Origin: Micrococcaceae bacterium
GTDB taxonomy: Bacteria > Actinomycetota > Actinomycetes > Actinomycetales > Micrococcaceae
Reading direction: 5' to 3'
DNA length: 38,153 nt
NCBI GenBank assembly: GCA_030452125.1
Contig: JAKDMV010000016.1
Span: forward strand, 1 to 38,153
Shown: positions 1-8,866 of the stretch, one piece after another
How positions within the stretch are numbered: position 1 is the stretch's first letter
How the letters are laid out: the number at the start of each line of letters is the position of its first letter
Program-made: the position numbers and the translations under genes
The notes under the pieces: generated by a model
What the model was told of the DNA's origin: nothing
The model's input: only the letters and a program-made list of their open reading frames with translations
The model's database searches: none

Positions 1-36
1 TTCCGCTGCCGCCGCATCGACGTCGGTATCGGTCAT
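1..36 (-). CDS. N-terminus of an unidentified protein, cut by the window edge
   Basis: Only twelve codons are visible, reading MTDTDVDAAAAE from an ATG at 36-34, so the product cannot be named. The start is supported by a promoter and operator just upstream (53-101) that closely match those in front of paaA. I infer that it belongs to the phenylacetate regulon; paaZ, paaK, paaI, a thiolase or the TetR regulator itself are all possible, and nothing in the twelve residues decides between them. Confidence 0.5.
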   Translation of the reverse strand, partial: MTDTDVDAAAAE

Positions 37-52
37 GCTGGGACTCCATCCA

Positions 53-101
53 CGAATTACTGAACGTTCATTAGGTAATCTTGAAATGTGATTCAAGTCA
101 A
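53..101 (-). promoter_or_regulatory. Promoter and TetR-type operator of the left-edge gene
   Basis: On the minus strand, TTGACT (101-96) is followed after 18 nt by TACCTA (77-72). A 20-base element, AATGAACGTTCAGTAATTCG (72-53), starts at the -10 box and contains a perfect 10-bp palindrome, TGAACGTTCA (61-70). It matches the element before paaA (8952-8971) at 18 of 20 positions. The size and symmetry suit a TetR-family repressor such as PaaR; that identity is inferred. The -10 box is weak. Confidence 0.55.
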
Positions 102-136
102 GCCATGAACCGTGGGAGAGGCTTTGTTAACGCACG

Positions 137-172
137 GGGCAGGGCGGGATCCGCATGGATCCCGCCCTGCCC
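137..172 (-). terminator. Strong hairpin downstream of ptrB
   Basis: A perfect 16-bp stem (137-152 pairing with 157-172) closes on a 4-nt loop, 22 bases after the ptrB stop codon. No long U-run follows on the minus strand (cgtgcgttaacaaag), so it is a GC-type terminator or 3' stabiliser. It also separates ptrB from the left-edge promoter. Confidence 0.6.
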
Positions 173-193
173 GAAACCTCAGGTGAGTTCTGC

Positions 194-2356
194 TCAGATA
201 CGTTCGGTGGCACCGAGCGCGTCGAGGGCGAAGGCGTAATCCCACGCCCGGTCCTTCCACGCCTCGTAACGACCCGAGGCGCCGCCGTGCCCACCGTCCA
301 TTTCGATCTTCAACACGATCGGTTCGCTGCCGGTGCTGATGTCACGCAGGCGCTGTACCCATTTCGCCGGTTCGACGTAGAGCACCCGGGTGTCGTTCAG
401 GCTCGTGACCGCGGCGATCTTCGGGTACTGCACCGCGGCGATGTTCTCGTACGGGGTGTAGGACTTCATGTACGCGTAGACGTCCGCGTCGGTGATCGGG
501 TTGCCCCACTCCTCCCATTCCAAGGCCGAGAGCGGCAGCTCCGGATCCAGGATGCTGGTCAGGGCATCGACGAACGGGACCTGCGCCACGATCGCGGTGT
601 ACAACTGCGGGGCCAGGTTGGCGATGGCGCCCATGAGCAGACCACCGGCCGAGCCACCCATCGCCACGACGCGGCGCGGGTGGGCCCACCCGGTGGCAAC
701 CACGTGTTCGGTGGCGGTGACGAAATCGGTGAAGGAGTTCTTCTTCGCCAGCTTCTTGCCGTCGTCGTACCAGTGGCGTCCCAACTCGCCCCCGCCGCGG
801 ACATGGGCGATGACGAAGACGACGCCGCGATCCAACAGCGAAAGCCGCGGGATCGAGAAACCGGGGTCCATGCTCATCTCATAGCTGCCGTAGCCATAGA
901 CCAGAGCCGGGTTGGAACCATCCCGGGAGACCTCCCGACGGCGGAGCACTGACAGCGGGATCCGGGTCCCGTCGGCGGCAGTGGCCCATTCGCGTTCCGC
1001 CACGTAATCCGCTGGATCGTACCCGCCCTTCACGGGGGTCTCCTTGCGCAGGGATAGTTCCCCGGAGTCCAACCGGTAATCGTAGATCCGCGGGGGAACC
1101 AGGAAGCTGGTGTAGACCAGCCGGATGACCGGGGCATCGTATTCGGCGCCGGCCAGCGAACAGGTGTAGAGCTCCTCATCGAAGTCCGGTTCGGTCACCG
1201 CGGCCTGGGCCTCGGTGCCCAGCCCGGACAGCGGCAGGACCTGGATCCGTTCGATGGTGTCCTGGCGGACGGAGACCATGGCATGCGTGGCGGTGACCGC
1301 GGTGCCTTCGATCTTCACATCGGTGCGGTGGGCGAAGACCGTGGCCCACTCCTGGTCGGCCAAGGGCTTGGAGAACTCGTCGGCGGCGACCAGCGAGACC
1401 ATGTTGTTCACGGCCTCGAGGTTGTGGGTGACGAGGTAGCAGCGTTCGCCGTCGACCGTCACCGGGTCCATGCCATGCAGGATCCGTGCCTCGCGGCCCA
1501 ACAGCAGGCGGGGCGCGGCCAACGGGTCGATCAGATCCAGCGAATGGGTCTCGGCATATTCGGAGTTGCCGATGGAGATCAGCAGTTCCTTCTGGTCGGG
1601 GGAGAGGTCGAAGCCCATCCACATGCCCGGATCATCCTCCTGGAGCACGACGACGTCCCGGGAGGGATCCTGGCCCAGGGTGTGGACCTTGATCTGGTTC
1701 GGGCGCCAGGAGTCATCGACCACCGTGTAGTAGACCCGGCTGCCGTCCGGGGAGAAGGCCAAGCCGTAGAAGACGTTCTCGATGACATCGGGAAGCAGCT
1801 CGCCGGTGGACAGGTCCTTGAGGCGCAGGGTGAAGCGTTCGTCGCCTGCATTGTCTTCGGCGTAGGCGAGCAGGTTGCCGTCTTCGGTGACGGCCAGGCC
1901 GCCGAGTGCGAAGAACGGCTGGCCTTCCGCCTCGGCATTGCCATCGATCAGCACCTGTTCACCGTCGAAGGGCTTCCCGGCTTCGATGACCGGCGGAGTC
2001 CAGTCGGCGACGGGGTCCCCGGTGTCGGTGGCCGCGACGCGGCAGTGCACCGCATACTGCTGGCCCTCTGCGGTCCGGCTGAAATACCACCACCCGCGTT
2101 TGCGGGCGGGGACCGAAAGGTCCGTCTCCTCGGTGCGCTCCTTGATCTCGGCGAAGATCCTCCCACGCAGCTCCTGCTGCCCGGCGGTCACCGCCTCCGC
2201 ATAGGTGTTCTCGGCCTCGAGATGGGCGATCACCTCCGGATTCTCCTTCTCGCGCAACCATTCGTAGTCGTCGACGAACGTGTCGCCGTGGTGGGTGCGC
2301 TGGACGGGGACCTTGGCAGCAACGGGAGGCTGCGCTTCGATGGGGGATTCGCTCAT
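194..2356 (-). CDS. ptrB: Oligopeptidase B (S9 family, prolyl oligopeptidase fold)
   Basis: A 720-residue cytosolic serine peptidase, the usual length for oligopeptidase B, which cleaves short peptides after basic residues. The N-terminal half has the beta-propeller pattern (for example LAFSPDGSRVYYT and FDLSPDQKELL). The C-terminal alpha/beta-hydrolase domain carries the triad: Ser in GGSAGG, Asp in LNDTRV and His in DGGHGGASGRY, with the family HVRGGGELGRHWYDDG segment upstream. There is no signal peptide. I chose the ATG at 2356 (MSESPIEAQ); an in-frame ATG nine bases upstream is equally possible. The gene is monocistronic, divergent from the serine hydrolase at 2485, and ends before a strong hairpin. 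Substrate specificity is taken from the family, not from sequence-level proof. Confidence 0.93.
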   Translation of the reverse strand: MSESPIEAQPPVAAKVPVQRTHHGDTFVDDYEWLREKENPEVIAHLEAENTYAEAVTAGQQELRGRIFAEIKERTEETDLSVPARKRGWWYFSRTAEGQQYAVHCRVAATDTGDPVADWTPPVIEAGKPFDGEQVLIDGNAEAEGQPFFALGGLAVTEDGNLLAYAEDNAGDERFTLRLKDLSTGELLPDVIENVFYGLAFSPDGSRVYYTVVDDSWRPNQIKVHTLGQDPSRDVVVLQEDDPGMWMGFDLSPDQKELLISIGNSEYAETHSLDLIDPLAAPRLLLGREARILHGMDPVTVDGERCYLVTHNLEAVNNMVSLVAADEFSKPLADQEWATVFAHRTDVKIEGTAVTATHAMVSVRQDTIERIQVLPLSGLGTEAQAAVTEPDFDEELYTCSLAGAEYDAPVIRLVYTSFLVPPRIYDYRLDSGELSLRKETPVKGGYDPADYVAEREWATAADGTRIPLSVLRRREVSRDGSNPALVYGYGSYEMSMDPGFSIPRLSLLDRGVVFVIAHVRGGGELGRHWYDDGKKLAKKNSFTDFVTATEHVVATGWAHPRRVVAMGGSAGGLLMGAIANLAPQLYTAIVAQVPFVDALTSILDPELPLSALEWEEWGNPITDADVYAYMKSYTPYENIAAVQYPKIAAVTSLNDTRVLYVEPAKWVQRLRDISTGSEPIVLKIEMDGGHGGASGRYEAWKDRAWDYAFALDALGATERI

Positions 2357-2484
2357 GCGTCCCATTCAACGCCATGACGAAGGGGTCCCGCGCGCTGTTC
2401 GCCAGCGGCGTGTTGGGGGCGCGGCTACTGTTCCGGGGCCTCGTGATCGACGGCAGCCGGAATCCCTGGTGGCAGGATGGGTCC

Positions 2485-3933
2485 ATGGCCCTTGAAGAAC
2501 CGACCGCTGAAACCAACCCCGCCCTCGCCGTCTGGGAATCCGTCCTCGCCTATGCCCCCCGCTTCCTGAAGCATCTGCGCTCCTTCGACCGGCAGCCCGG
2601 CTACCAGGTTGCCGTCGCCGTTGATGGGGTGGTCATCGGTACGGTCGCCGGCGGCTATGCCGATGTCGGCTCCGGTACCGGGCTGACGGCGGCCCACCAG
2701 TTCCGCATCGCCTCGCATTCGAAGATGTTCACCGCCACCGCCATCCTCCAGCTGGCCGAACAGGGCTCGCTGACCCTTGAGGACGCGCTCGCCGACCACC
2801 TGCCCGAATTGGCGGGGACGGAGACGGGGAAGGTCACCGTAGCGGAGCTGCTCTCCCATTCTTCCGGGTTGACCCGTGACGGCACGGATTCGGACTTCTG
2901 GGTCCTGTCCCGGCCCTTCCCCGGCCGCGGGGTCCTGCTCGAGACCGCTGCCGGGGGTGGGGGCATCGGGCGCCATGTCCATTTCAAATACACGAACATC
3001 GGCTACGGTCTGCTGGGTCTGGTCATCGAGGCCGCCAGCGGACAGGACTACCGCGGATACGTCCGGGAGAAGCTGATCGAACCGTTGGGGCTCCACGACA
3101 CCGGGCCGGATCTGGACGAGGGGGCCACCGAGCTGGCGACCGGGTACGGGGCGTTGGCCGTGATGGGGGAGCCCTATACGCTCGAGCACCGGTGCACGAT
3201 CGACCACGTGGATACCGGCGCGCTGAGTGCTGCAACCGGTTTCTACTCCACCGCAGGCGACGTCGTGCGATTCCTCTCGGCCCATCTGCCGCAGCGCCCG
3301 GGACGACCGGTCGCGGGATCCCCGGTCTCCGAACACTCCAAACGCCGCATGCAACGCAAATTCGAACCCTCGGGGGTGCCCGGCCGGGATTACGGGTTGG
3401 GGATGATCCTGCAGGAGGTCCACGGACACGAGACCTTCGGACATAGCGGCGGCTACCCGGGACATATCAGCCGCAGTTGGGCGTTGCCGAAAACCGGGGT
3501 CGCCCTCAGCGTCCTGACCAATGCCATCGACGGCCCGGCCACGACCTGGGGCGAGCAGCTCATCGGGTTGGCGACCCTCGCTGCGGCGGACACCCCGGCA
3601 TCGTACGCCGACGTCCCCGCAGAACACCTCGACCGGTTCACCGGGCGGTTCGCGGGTCTGTGGGGTGTCCAGGACATCGTCGAACTCGGGGGCAAGCTGT
3701 ATTGCCTGTCCCTGGGCGCCGCCCCCGATCCGGCACTGGCCGAACCGCTGGAATATGTGGATTCCCGGACCCTGCGTACGCGCGATCCCAACGGTTTCGG
3801 CGGGTACGGGGAGGACTTCGTCTTTGAATTCGATGCCGCCGGAGCCGCAGCCATCCGGGGCCCCGGGGGCATGAAGCTGGTCCGGCAATCCGATTTCCGG
3901 TTGCCGTCAAGGGTGGCCGACCCAGCAGGCTGA
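2485..3933 (+). CDS. Serine hydrolase of the class C beta-lactamase / penicillin-binding family
   Basis: A 482-residue protein with the three family motifs: SxxK as SHSK in RIASHSKMFTATA, YxN in YTNIGYGLLG, and HxG in FGHSGGYPGHISRSW. The beta-lactamase-like domain covers about residues 40-370; a smaller C-terminal domain (about 390-480) resembles the lipocalin-like tail of esterase/peptidase members. No signal peptide or membrane segment is visible, so a cytoplasmic esterase or D-aminopeptidase-like role is more likely than cell-wall work; the substrate is unknown. The ATG at 2485 follows CAGGAT by 6 nt, readable either as a -10 box of a leaderless message or as an AGGA ribosome site. An in-frame ATG at 2374 would add an arginine- and glycine-rich stretch and was not chosen. 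Confidence 0.85.
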   Translation: MALEEPTAETNPALAVWESVLAYAPRFLKHLRSFDRQPGYQVAVAVDGVVIGTVAGGYADVGSGTGLTAAHQFRIASHSKMFTATAILQLAEQGSLTLEDALADHLPELAGTETGKVTVAELLSHSSGLTRDGTDSDFWVLSRPFPGRGVLLETAAGGGGIGRHVHFKYTNIGYGLLGLVIEAASGQDYRGYVREKLIEPLGLHDTGPDLDEGATELATGYGALAVMGEPYTLEHRCTIDHVDTGALSAATGFYSTAGDVVRFLSAHLPQRPGRPVAGSPVSEHSKRRMQRKFEPSGVPGRDYGLGMILQEVHGHETFGHSGGYPGHISRSWALPKTGVALSVLTNAIDGPATTWGEQLIGLATLAAADTPASYADVPAEHLDRFTGRFAGLWGVQDIVELGGKLYCLSLGAAPDPALAEPLEYVDSRTLRTRDPNGFGGYGEDFVFEFDAAGAAAIRGPGGMKLVRQSDFRLPSRVADPAG

Positions 3934-3999
3934 CCCGGCCTGGTCGTCGCGAGCGTCGGGTGTGGGGTGGAAAAAATAACACACGCCGCTGAGCACTCC

Positions 4000-4058
4000 C
4001 TGTGAGCTGGGTCACGATGCCTTATTGTCTAAGGGAGTCCAAGACCCGTGAAGACGGG
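4000..4058 (+). promoter_or_regulatory. Possible promoter and leader hairpin of the amino acid ABC operon
   Basis: CTGTGA (4000-4005) and TATTGT (4023-4028) are 17 nt apart and would start a leader of about 50 nt. The leader contains a small hairpin, CCCGT-gaag-ACGGG (4045-4058). The -35 match is weak and the hairpin's role is unknown. Confidence 0.35.
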
Positions 4059-4087
4059 CCGCACCACCAGCGAACGGGGTAGAGAAC

Positions 4088-5578
4088 TTGCGACATCACA
4101 TCAGGGCGGCCCGGACCGGGCGCCGTCGAACAGGGCTGGTGGTCGCGGCGTTCCTGGCCGTGGCCTCGCTTTTATTCGGTGCGACGGGAGCAGCCGCCGA
4201 TACCTCGGCATCAGGCTCCGGTAATTCCGCCGTCGAAGGCAAGACCTTCGTCATCGGCACGGATACGACCTTCGCGCCGTTCGAATTCCGCAATGCCGAC
4301 GGTGAACTGACCGGCATCGACATGGACATCGTCCGCGCAGTGGCCGAGGACCAGGGCTTCAAGGTGGAGATCCGATCGCTCGGGTTCAACGCCGCACTGC
4401 AGGCGTTGACCTCCAACCAGGTCGATGGCGTCATTGCGGGCATGTCCATCACCGATGAGCGCAAGGAGGTCTACGACTTCTCGGAGCCCTACTTCGAATC
4501 CGGCGTCCAGATGGCCGTTGCCAAGGGCAACGACGACATCAAGGGCTACGAGGATCTCAAGGGCAAGACCGTCACCGCGAAGACCGGTGCCGAAGGCGAG
4601 ACCTACGCCAAGTCCATTGCCAAGAAATACGACTTCAAGGTCAAGTCACTGGACCAGTCGGCGAGCATGTACGAATTGGTGAAATCCGGAAACGCCGTCG
4701 CCGTGTTCGATGACTACCCGGTCCTGGCCTACGGCATCGCGCAGAATAACGGGCTGAAGACCGTCACCGACAAGGTGCCCGGCGGGTCCTACGGCTTCGC
4801 CGTGAACAAGGGCAAGAACGCCGACCTGTTGGCTGCCTTCAACGACGGGCTGGCCAAGCTCAAGGCCGACGGGGAATACGACAAGATCCTCGATAAGTAC
4901 CTCGGCGATCCCACGGCCGCCCAGCCCACGAGCTTCTGGGAACTCCTGGAAAGCTCGTTGCCGGCACTGCTCAAGGGTCTGAAGAACACCATGGTCGTTA
5001 CCGGGATTTCCTTCGTGGTCGCCATGATCATCGGCCTGGCCGCGGGATTCATGAAGATCGCACGGAACATCATCGTCCGCGGGATCTCCACGACGTTCGT
5101 GAACGTCTTCCGTGGCACCCCGCTGCTGCTCTGGGCCTTCATGTTCTACTTCGGCATCCCCCAACTGACGGGCCTGCCCATCAATATCTGGGTTGCCGCG
5201 GTATTGACCCTGTCACTGAACTCGGGGGCCTATGTCGCGGAAATCGTCCGCGGCGGCATCCAATCGGTGGATCCGGGGCAGATGGAGGCCAGCCGGTCGC
5301 TGGGCCTGGGCTACGGAAAGTCCATGCAGAAGGTCGTTGTTCCGCAGGCGTTCAAGATGATGACCCCATCGCTGATCAACCAGCTGATCATCATGCTCAA
5401 GGACTCCTCCCTGCTGCTGGCCATCGGCTTCGCCGAACTGCTGTACCAGGGCCAACAAATCTACGCGGCGAACTTCCGCGTCACCGAGACGCTGTTCATT
5501 GTCGGCGTCATCTACTTCGTCGCGGTCATGCTGCTGACGAAGCTGGCCAACTTCGCTGACAGGAGGTTCAACAAATGA
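4088..5578 (+). CDS. Amino acid ABC importer, fused substrate-binding protein and permease
   Basis: A 496-residue fusion. Residues 1-38 look like a signal peptide (RRR followed by a hydrophobic stretch and GAAAD). Residues about 50-275 form a family 3 solute-binding domain ([53 protein letters not shown]). Residues about 285-496 form a HisM/GlnP-type permease with several membrane segments and the EAA loop ([34 protein letters not shown]). The binding domain is thus tethered to the channel, as in GlnPQ systems. Polar amino acids are the expected substrate; which one cannot be read. Start: TTG at 4088, chosen because it keeps the whole signal peptide; the ribosome site is poor. Its stop overlaps the ATPase start (ATGA). 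Confidence 0.9.
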   Translation: MRHHIRAARTGRRRTGLVVAAFLAVASLLFGATGAAADTSASGSGNSAVEGKTFVIGTDTTFAPFEFRNADGELTGIDMDIVRAVAEDQGFKVEIRSLGFNAALQALTSNQVDGVIAGMSITDERKEVYDFSEPYFESGVQMAVAKGNDDIKGYEDLKGKTVTAKTGAEGETYAKSIAKKYDFKVKSLDQSASMYELVKSGNAVAVFDDYPVLAYGIAQNNGLKTVTDKVPGGSYGFAVNKGKNADLLAAFNDGLAKLKADGEYDKILDKYLGDPTAAQPTSFWELLESSLPALLKGLKNTMVVTGISFVVAMIIGLAAGFMKIARNIIVRGISTTFVNVFRGTPLLLWAFMFYFGIPQLTGLPINIWVAAVLTLSLNSGAYVAEIVRGGIQSVDPGQMEASRSLGLGYGKSMQKVVVPQAFKMMTPSLINQLIIMLKDSSLLLAIGFAELLYQGQQIYAANFRVTETLFIVGVIYFVAVMLLTKLANFADRRFNK

Positions 5579-6333
5579 GTGCGTCGACAACGGAAACGGC
5601 CCGCAAGCTGATGATCGAGGTGCGTGGACTGCGCAAATCGTTCGGCTCCAACGAGGTCCTGCAGGGGATCGACGCCGAGGTGGCCGAGGGGGAGGTCGTC
5701 TGCGTGATCGGCCCTTCGGGCTCGGGCAAGTCCACGTTCCTGCGTTGCCTGAACAAGCTCGAGGACATCTCTGGAGGCACGGTGGTGGTCGACGGCTTCG
5801 ACCTCACCGACCCGAAAGTCGATATCAACGACGTCCGCCGCCATATCGGCATGGTCTTCCAACACTTCAACCTCTTCCCGCATATGACCGTGGCGGAGAA
5901 CGTGATGCTGGCTCCCGTCGAGTTGAAGAAGGCGTCCAAGGCCGAAGGGCGGGAGAAGGCGATGGAATTGTTGACCCGGGTCGGGTTGGCCGAGAAGGCC
6001 AATGCCCGGCCGGCCGCACTTTCGGGCGGGCAGAAGCAGCGTGTGGCCATCGCCCGGGCGTTGGCCATGAACCCCGGGATCATGCTCTTCGACGAGGCCA
6101 CCAGTGCCCTGGACCCGGAGATGGTCGGGGAGGTCCTGCAAGTCATCCGGGATCTTGCCAATTCGGGGATGACCCTGGTTCTGGTCACCCACGAGATGGG
6201 CTTCGCCCGCGAGGTGGGGGACCGGGTGATCTTCATGGCCGACGGCGTCGTCTGCGAAGAGGGGACCCCCGAGCAGCTCTTCAATGACCCGCAGCAGGAA
6301 CGCACCAAGGAGTTCCTCTCGAAGGTCCTCTGA
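5575..6333 (+). CDS. Amino acid ABC importer ATPase
   Basis: A 252-residue ATPase of the GlnQ/HisP class that powers the fused importer just upstream; their coding regions overlap by four bases (ATGA), so translation is probably coupled. Visible motifs are Walker [10 protein letters not shown], the Q-loop in [12 protein letters not shown], the signature [15 protein letters not shown], Walker [15 protein letters not shown] and the switch histidine in LVTHEMGF. The length is typical. It is closely similar to the second amino acid ATPase in this window (26638-27393), for example in the segment around Walker A and in [14 protein letters not shown]. Confidence 0.94.
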   Translation: MSASTTETARKLMIEVRGLRKSFGSNEVLQGIDAEVAEGEVVCVIGPSGSGKSTFLRCLNKLEDISGGTVVVDGFDLTDPKVDINDVRRHIGMVFQHFNLFPHMTVAENVMLAPVELKKASKAEGREKAMELLTRVGLAEKANARPAALSGGQKQRVAIARALAMNPGIMLFDEATSALDPEMVGEVLQVIRDLANSGMTLVLVTHEMGFAREVGDRVIFMADGVVCEEGTPEQLFNDPQQERTKEFLSKVL

Positions 6334-6355
6334 CCCGGCCAGGGCCACCCGGTCC

Positions 6356-6394
6356 GACGGCGGGGGCCGGCATGGATGCCGGCTCGCCTCCGTC
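6356..6394 (+). terminator. Terminator-like hairpin after the amino acid ABC operon
   Basis: An inner perfect stem GCCGGCAT/ATGCCGGC (6366-6383) is extended by outer pairing of GACGG (6356-6360) with CCGTC (6390-6394) with small mismatches, and is followed by gtcgttt. It lies 22 bases after the ATPase stop. Confidence 0.6.
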
Positions 6395-6418
6395 GTCGTT
6401 TCCCGGGGCCCTGGCTCC

Positions 6419-6448
6419 TTGTCCGCGGGCCCTCTCCGTGCCTACGGT
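6419..6448 (+). promoter_or_regulatory. Candidate promoter of the acidic protein gene
   Basis: TTGTCC (6419-6424) and TACGGT (6443-6448) are separated by 18 nt. This predicts a leader of roughly 78 nt before the ATG at 6533. Confidence 0.4.
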
Positions 6449-6532
6449 GAAGATGGACGTTCCCGGAACCGCACCCCGGGGACGGCAAGGCGGCGTTCGT
6501 CGCCCTGCAGGCAACCAGCGAAGGAGCGATTC

Positions 6533-6943
6533 ATGAGTTCCGAAACGCCAGAACGAGACCCGAATATGGAACCGGACCCCGGATCCGAGTTCGCGCCCGA
6601 CCCCGAAGAGTCCACCGGAGATCCAATGGACCCGGTGCCCACCGATGGTCGGGGAGGACAACCGGCCGAGGGGTCCTCGGACGATGCCGCCATGATGGAA
6701 GAGGGCGACCCGCTGCATGAAGCCGGATACGCCGAAGCCGAGGAGCTGCCGTTCGTCGAGGAAGAAGTGGAAGACCTGGAAGACCAGGGCGAGCTCTCCG
6801 ACCCGGAGGCCGACCGACTGGCCAACGCCTCGATCGACGAGGAAGAAGACGAAGGGCTGGACCGGGTCCTGGCAGCCGACGCCGGGGACGACGTGAACCT
6901 CGACGGGGATCCGGACCCGGACGACGACCTCGACTCGAACTAG
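6533..6943 (+). CDS. Small, extremely acidic protein of unknown function
   Basis: A 136-residue protein dominated by Asp, Glu, Pro and Gly, with no lysine, cysteine or tryptophan and only four arginines. It has no membrane segment or signal peptide and is probably largely disordered, except perhaps the stretch around EELPFVEEEVEDLEDQGELSD. The ATG at 6533 has a good ribosome site (GAAGGAG at 6520-6526), which argues for real translation; its ORF stays open far upstream only because of GC bias. It resembles in composition the acidic actinobacterial proteins of the DUF5709 type, but I cannot confirm membership. It stands alone between a terminator and the convergent membrane protein gene ending at 6964. 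Confidence 0.7.
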   Translation: MSSETPERDPNMEPDPGSEFAPDPEESTGDPMDPVPTDGRGGQPAEGSSDDAAMMEEGDPLHEAGYAEAEELPFVEEEVEDLEDQGELSDPEADRLANASIDEEEDEGLDRVLAADAGDDVNLDGDPDPDDDLDSN

Positions 6944-6963
6944 GGTCCGCCGGAAGCGGCCGG

Positions 6964-7674
6964 TTAGCGTGCCACCCAGGCGATGGCCAGAACGACGAGC
7001 GCCATGACCGGCATGAGCACCGCCGGCAGCATGGCCGCGATCCTCGCGTGGCGTTCGGCTGCCGGCGATGGCTGCAGCGGGTCCACCAGTGGATCCGCGG
7101 CATCTGTCAGCGCCCGGCGGAGTTGCCAGGCGGACATGAGGGCGATGGTCACCGCGGCCACGGCCAGCACCCATCCCGCGTTCAGGACCACGATGGCCGG
7201 TGTTCCATGGTGGGGGTCGAAGAAACCTGACAGGGCCGCGGCACCCGTGGCCAGAACGAAGACCACCGCGAAGACCCACAGGTGCCGTACGGCAAAGTTG
7301 AAGTAGTACGGCAAGCCAAGCATCAGGGCCATCGGGATCAGGACCAGGCCCAGCTGCGTCAGTGAGAGCCCGAGTGCGGAACCGCCGAAGACCGCGGAAG
7401 CGGCGCGGCCGAGCACCACGATTGCCAGCAGGGACACCACCGGAGCCATGACGGAAACGCTGGACGCCCCGGTTCGCCGGACCGTGGGCAACTCCAGTTC
7501 TTCGGCGTAGGTGCGGGGGTCCCCGAAAGCGTCACCGGCGGCCTGGCCGGAATCGGCGACGTGCTCGCGCACCACGGCCACCGCGTCGCCGATGGCCTCG
7601 CCGCGCACCCCCCGTAGGCGCAGGGCGAGAATGAAATCGTTGATCCAGGACTTGTCGGTCTGCGTGGGGCTCAT
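6964..7674 (-). CDS. HAAS-type integral membrane protein, second copy
   Basis: A 236-residue paralogue of the product encoded at 7731-8444. The N-terminal ~60 residues (SWINDFILALRLRGVRGEAIGDA, then VADSGQAAGDAFGDPRTYAEEL) fit the HAAS-type helical domain often encoded beside PadR regulators. About five hydrophobic segments follow, including a central LGLPYYFNFAVRHLWVFAV motif shared with the other copy. I chose the ATG at 7674 because it aligns with the paralogue start and has an AAGGCGG ribosome site. An in-frame ATG at 7734 overlaps the upstream gene's stop, but the 20 extra residues look like translated duplication flank. Last gene of the padR operon; the function is unknown, perhaps sensing or modulating envelope state. 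Confidence 0.82.
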   Translation of the reverse strand: MSPTQTDKSWINDFILALRLRGVRGEAIGDAVAVVREHVADSGQAAGDAFGDPRTYAEELELPTVRRTGASSVSVMAPVVSLLAIVVLGRAASAVFGGSALGLSLTQLGLVLIPMALMLGLPYYFNFAVRHLWVFAVVFVLATGAAALSGFFDPHHGTPAIVVLNAGWVLAVAAVTIALMSAWQLRRALTDAADPLVDPLQPSPAAERHARIAAMLPAVLMPVMALVVLAIAWVAR

Positions 7675-7730
7675 GATCCGCCTTTCGTGATCGGTTGACG
7701 CCGAGACGTATAGTTCGCTGCTTGACGCAG

Positions 7731-8444
7731 TCATGGCATTCTGAGTTCCGAGACGAGGAAGGCCAGGGCGATCAGCGGCATCAAGAAATGCGGGATCGTC
7801 CCGATGAGCCGGGCGACGATACCCGTGGGGGCAGGGGCCGGGCCCGTCGGGCCCGGCAAGGGATCCTGCGGGGTGCGGAGATCGTCGACGACCGACCAGA
7901 CGCTAGCCGCAAGCATCGCGGCCCCGGAACCGATGGCGAACCACAGGGGCTGGAGGTTGAGCCAGGCCGGGAAGCCTCGGTCGGGGTCGAAGAGGCCCGC
8001 CCCGATACCGGCGCCGATCACCACGAAGAAGGCCACCGCGAAGACCCAGAGGTGGCGCACCCCGAGGTTGAAGTAATACGGCAAGGCCAGTACGAGCGCA
8101 CAGGGAAGTGCGAAGAGCAGTAGTTGCGGCAGTGACACCTCCATGGGGCTCCCCGCGAACACGGCAGGGATGGACTGGGCGAAGACCAGCAGCCCCGTCA
8201 GCGAGATCGCCGGCCCCATGATGACCGGGCTGCCTGGTCGAAGATTCGGTTGACGCGGCAGGTCGAGTTGCTTCGCGTAGAAGCTTGGATCCCCGAAGGC
8301 TTCGTGGGCGTCCTGCCCGGAATCCGCGATATGCCCGCGGACCACGGCTGTCGCATCGCCGATGGCATCGCCGCGGACCTCGCGCAGGCGCAGGGCGAGG
8401 ATGAACTCTTCGATCCAGGATTCGTTGGGTTGCGTGGAGCTCAT
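7731..8444 (-). CDS. HAAS-type integral membrane protein, first copy
   Basis: A 237-residue membrane protein with a soluble N-terminal helical domain (ESWIEEFILALRLREVRGDAIG, ending FGDPSFYAKQL) and about five hydrophobic segments containing LALPYYFNLGVRHLWVFAV. The start ATG overlaps the padR stop by four bases (ATGA), so the two are translationally linked. In characterised loci of this layout PadR controls expression of the membrane protein; the membrane protein's own role is generally unknown. It aligns end to end with the next gene, most strongly over the first 55 residues and the central membrane hairpin, which points to a tandem duplication. Confidence 0.85.
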   Translation of the reverse strand: MSSTQPNESWIEEFILALRLREVRGDAIGDATAVVRGHIADSGQDAHEAFGDPSFYAKQLDLPRQPNLRPGSPVIMGPAISLTGLLVFAQSIPAVFAGSPMEVSLPQLLLFALPCALVLALPYYFNLGVRHLWVFAVAFFVVIGAGIGAGLFDPDRGFPAWLNLQPLWFAIGSGAAMLAASVWSVVDDLRTPQDPLPGPTGPAPAPTGIVARLIGTIPHFLMPLIALAFLVSELRMP

Positions 8445-8860
8445 GGCCGGGGCTGCCTTTCGTGATCAGTGGACGGCGATACTGCCGTCTGGTCCGGCTC
8501 GGAGGCCAGGAAGCGGCAGGTCAGTGCCGCGAATTGCTGCCACCCGCGGCGGTGGCGTTCGAGCTCGGCCCGCCCCTCGGTCGTGAGGGAGAAGTACTTG
8601 CGGCCCGGGCCGGAGGTTCCGGCGCGCCATTCGGTCTCCACCCAGCCGGCCCCCTCGTACCGCGTGAGCAGCGGGTACAGGGTCCCGCCCTTGACCACGC
8701 CGAGTCCCGCTTCTTCCAGTTCTGCGATGATCGCGTAGCCGTAGGACGGCCCGGATTCCAGGGCCCGCAGGGTGCATAGCCCCAAGAGGGCACGCATCCA
8801 ATCGGTGGGCCACGGGGTTCCCGGGGGCCCGTCGTCGGCAGCCGCGTGGTGGATGGACAT
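8441..8860 (-). CDS. PadR-family transcriptional regulator
   Basis: A 139-residue PadR regulator. The winged helix is recognisable from LLGLCTLRALESGPSYGYAI through ELEEAGLGVVKGGTLYPLLTRYEGAGWVETEW to GPGRKYFSLTTEGRAEL, followed by a short C-terminal helix. These proteins act as dimeric repressors, usually of their own operon. Here the operon is padR plus two membrane protein genes. The promoter TTGACA-17-GACAAT places the -10 box 6 nt from the ATG, so the message is probably leaderless. The last residues (STDHERQPRP) overlap the ribosome site of the next gene. The inducing ligand is unknown. Confidence 0.9.
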   Translation of the reverse strand: MSIHHAAADDGPPGTPWPTDWMRALLGLCTLRALESGPSYGYAIIAELEEAGLGVVKGGTLYPLLTRYEGAGWVETEWRAGTSGPGRKYFSLTTEGRAELERHRRGWQQFAALTCRFLASEPDQTAVSPSTDHERQPRP

Positions 8861-8866
8861 GAGTAG

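Noticed and set aside
1283-2377. 364-residue plus-strand open frame opposite ptrB
   Set aside because: It is the antisense of a complete oligopeptidase B with intact catalytic motifs; the frame is open only through GC bias.
2425-3888. 487-residue minus-strand open frame opposite the serine hydrolase
   Set aside because: The plus strand carries all three serine hydrolase motifs; the antisense product has no recognisable domain.
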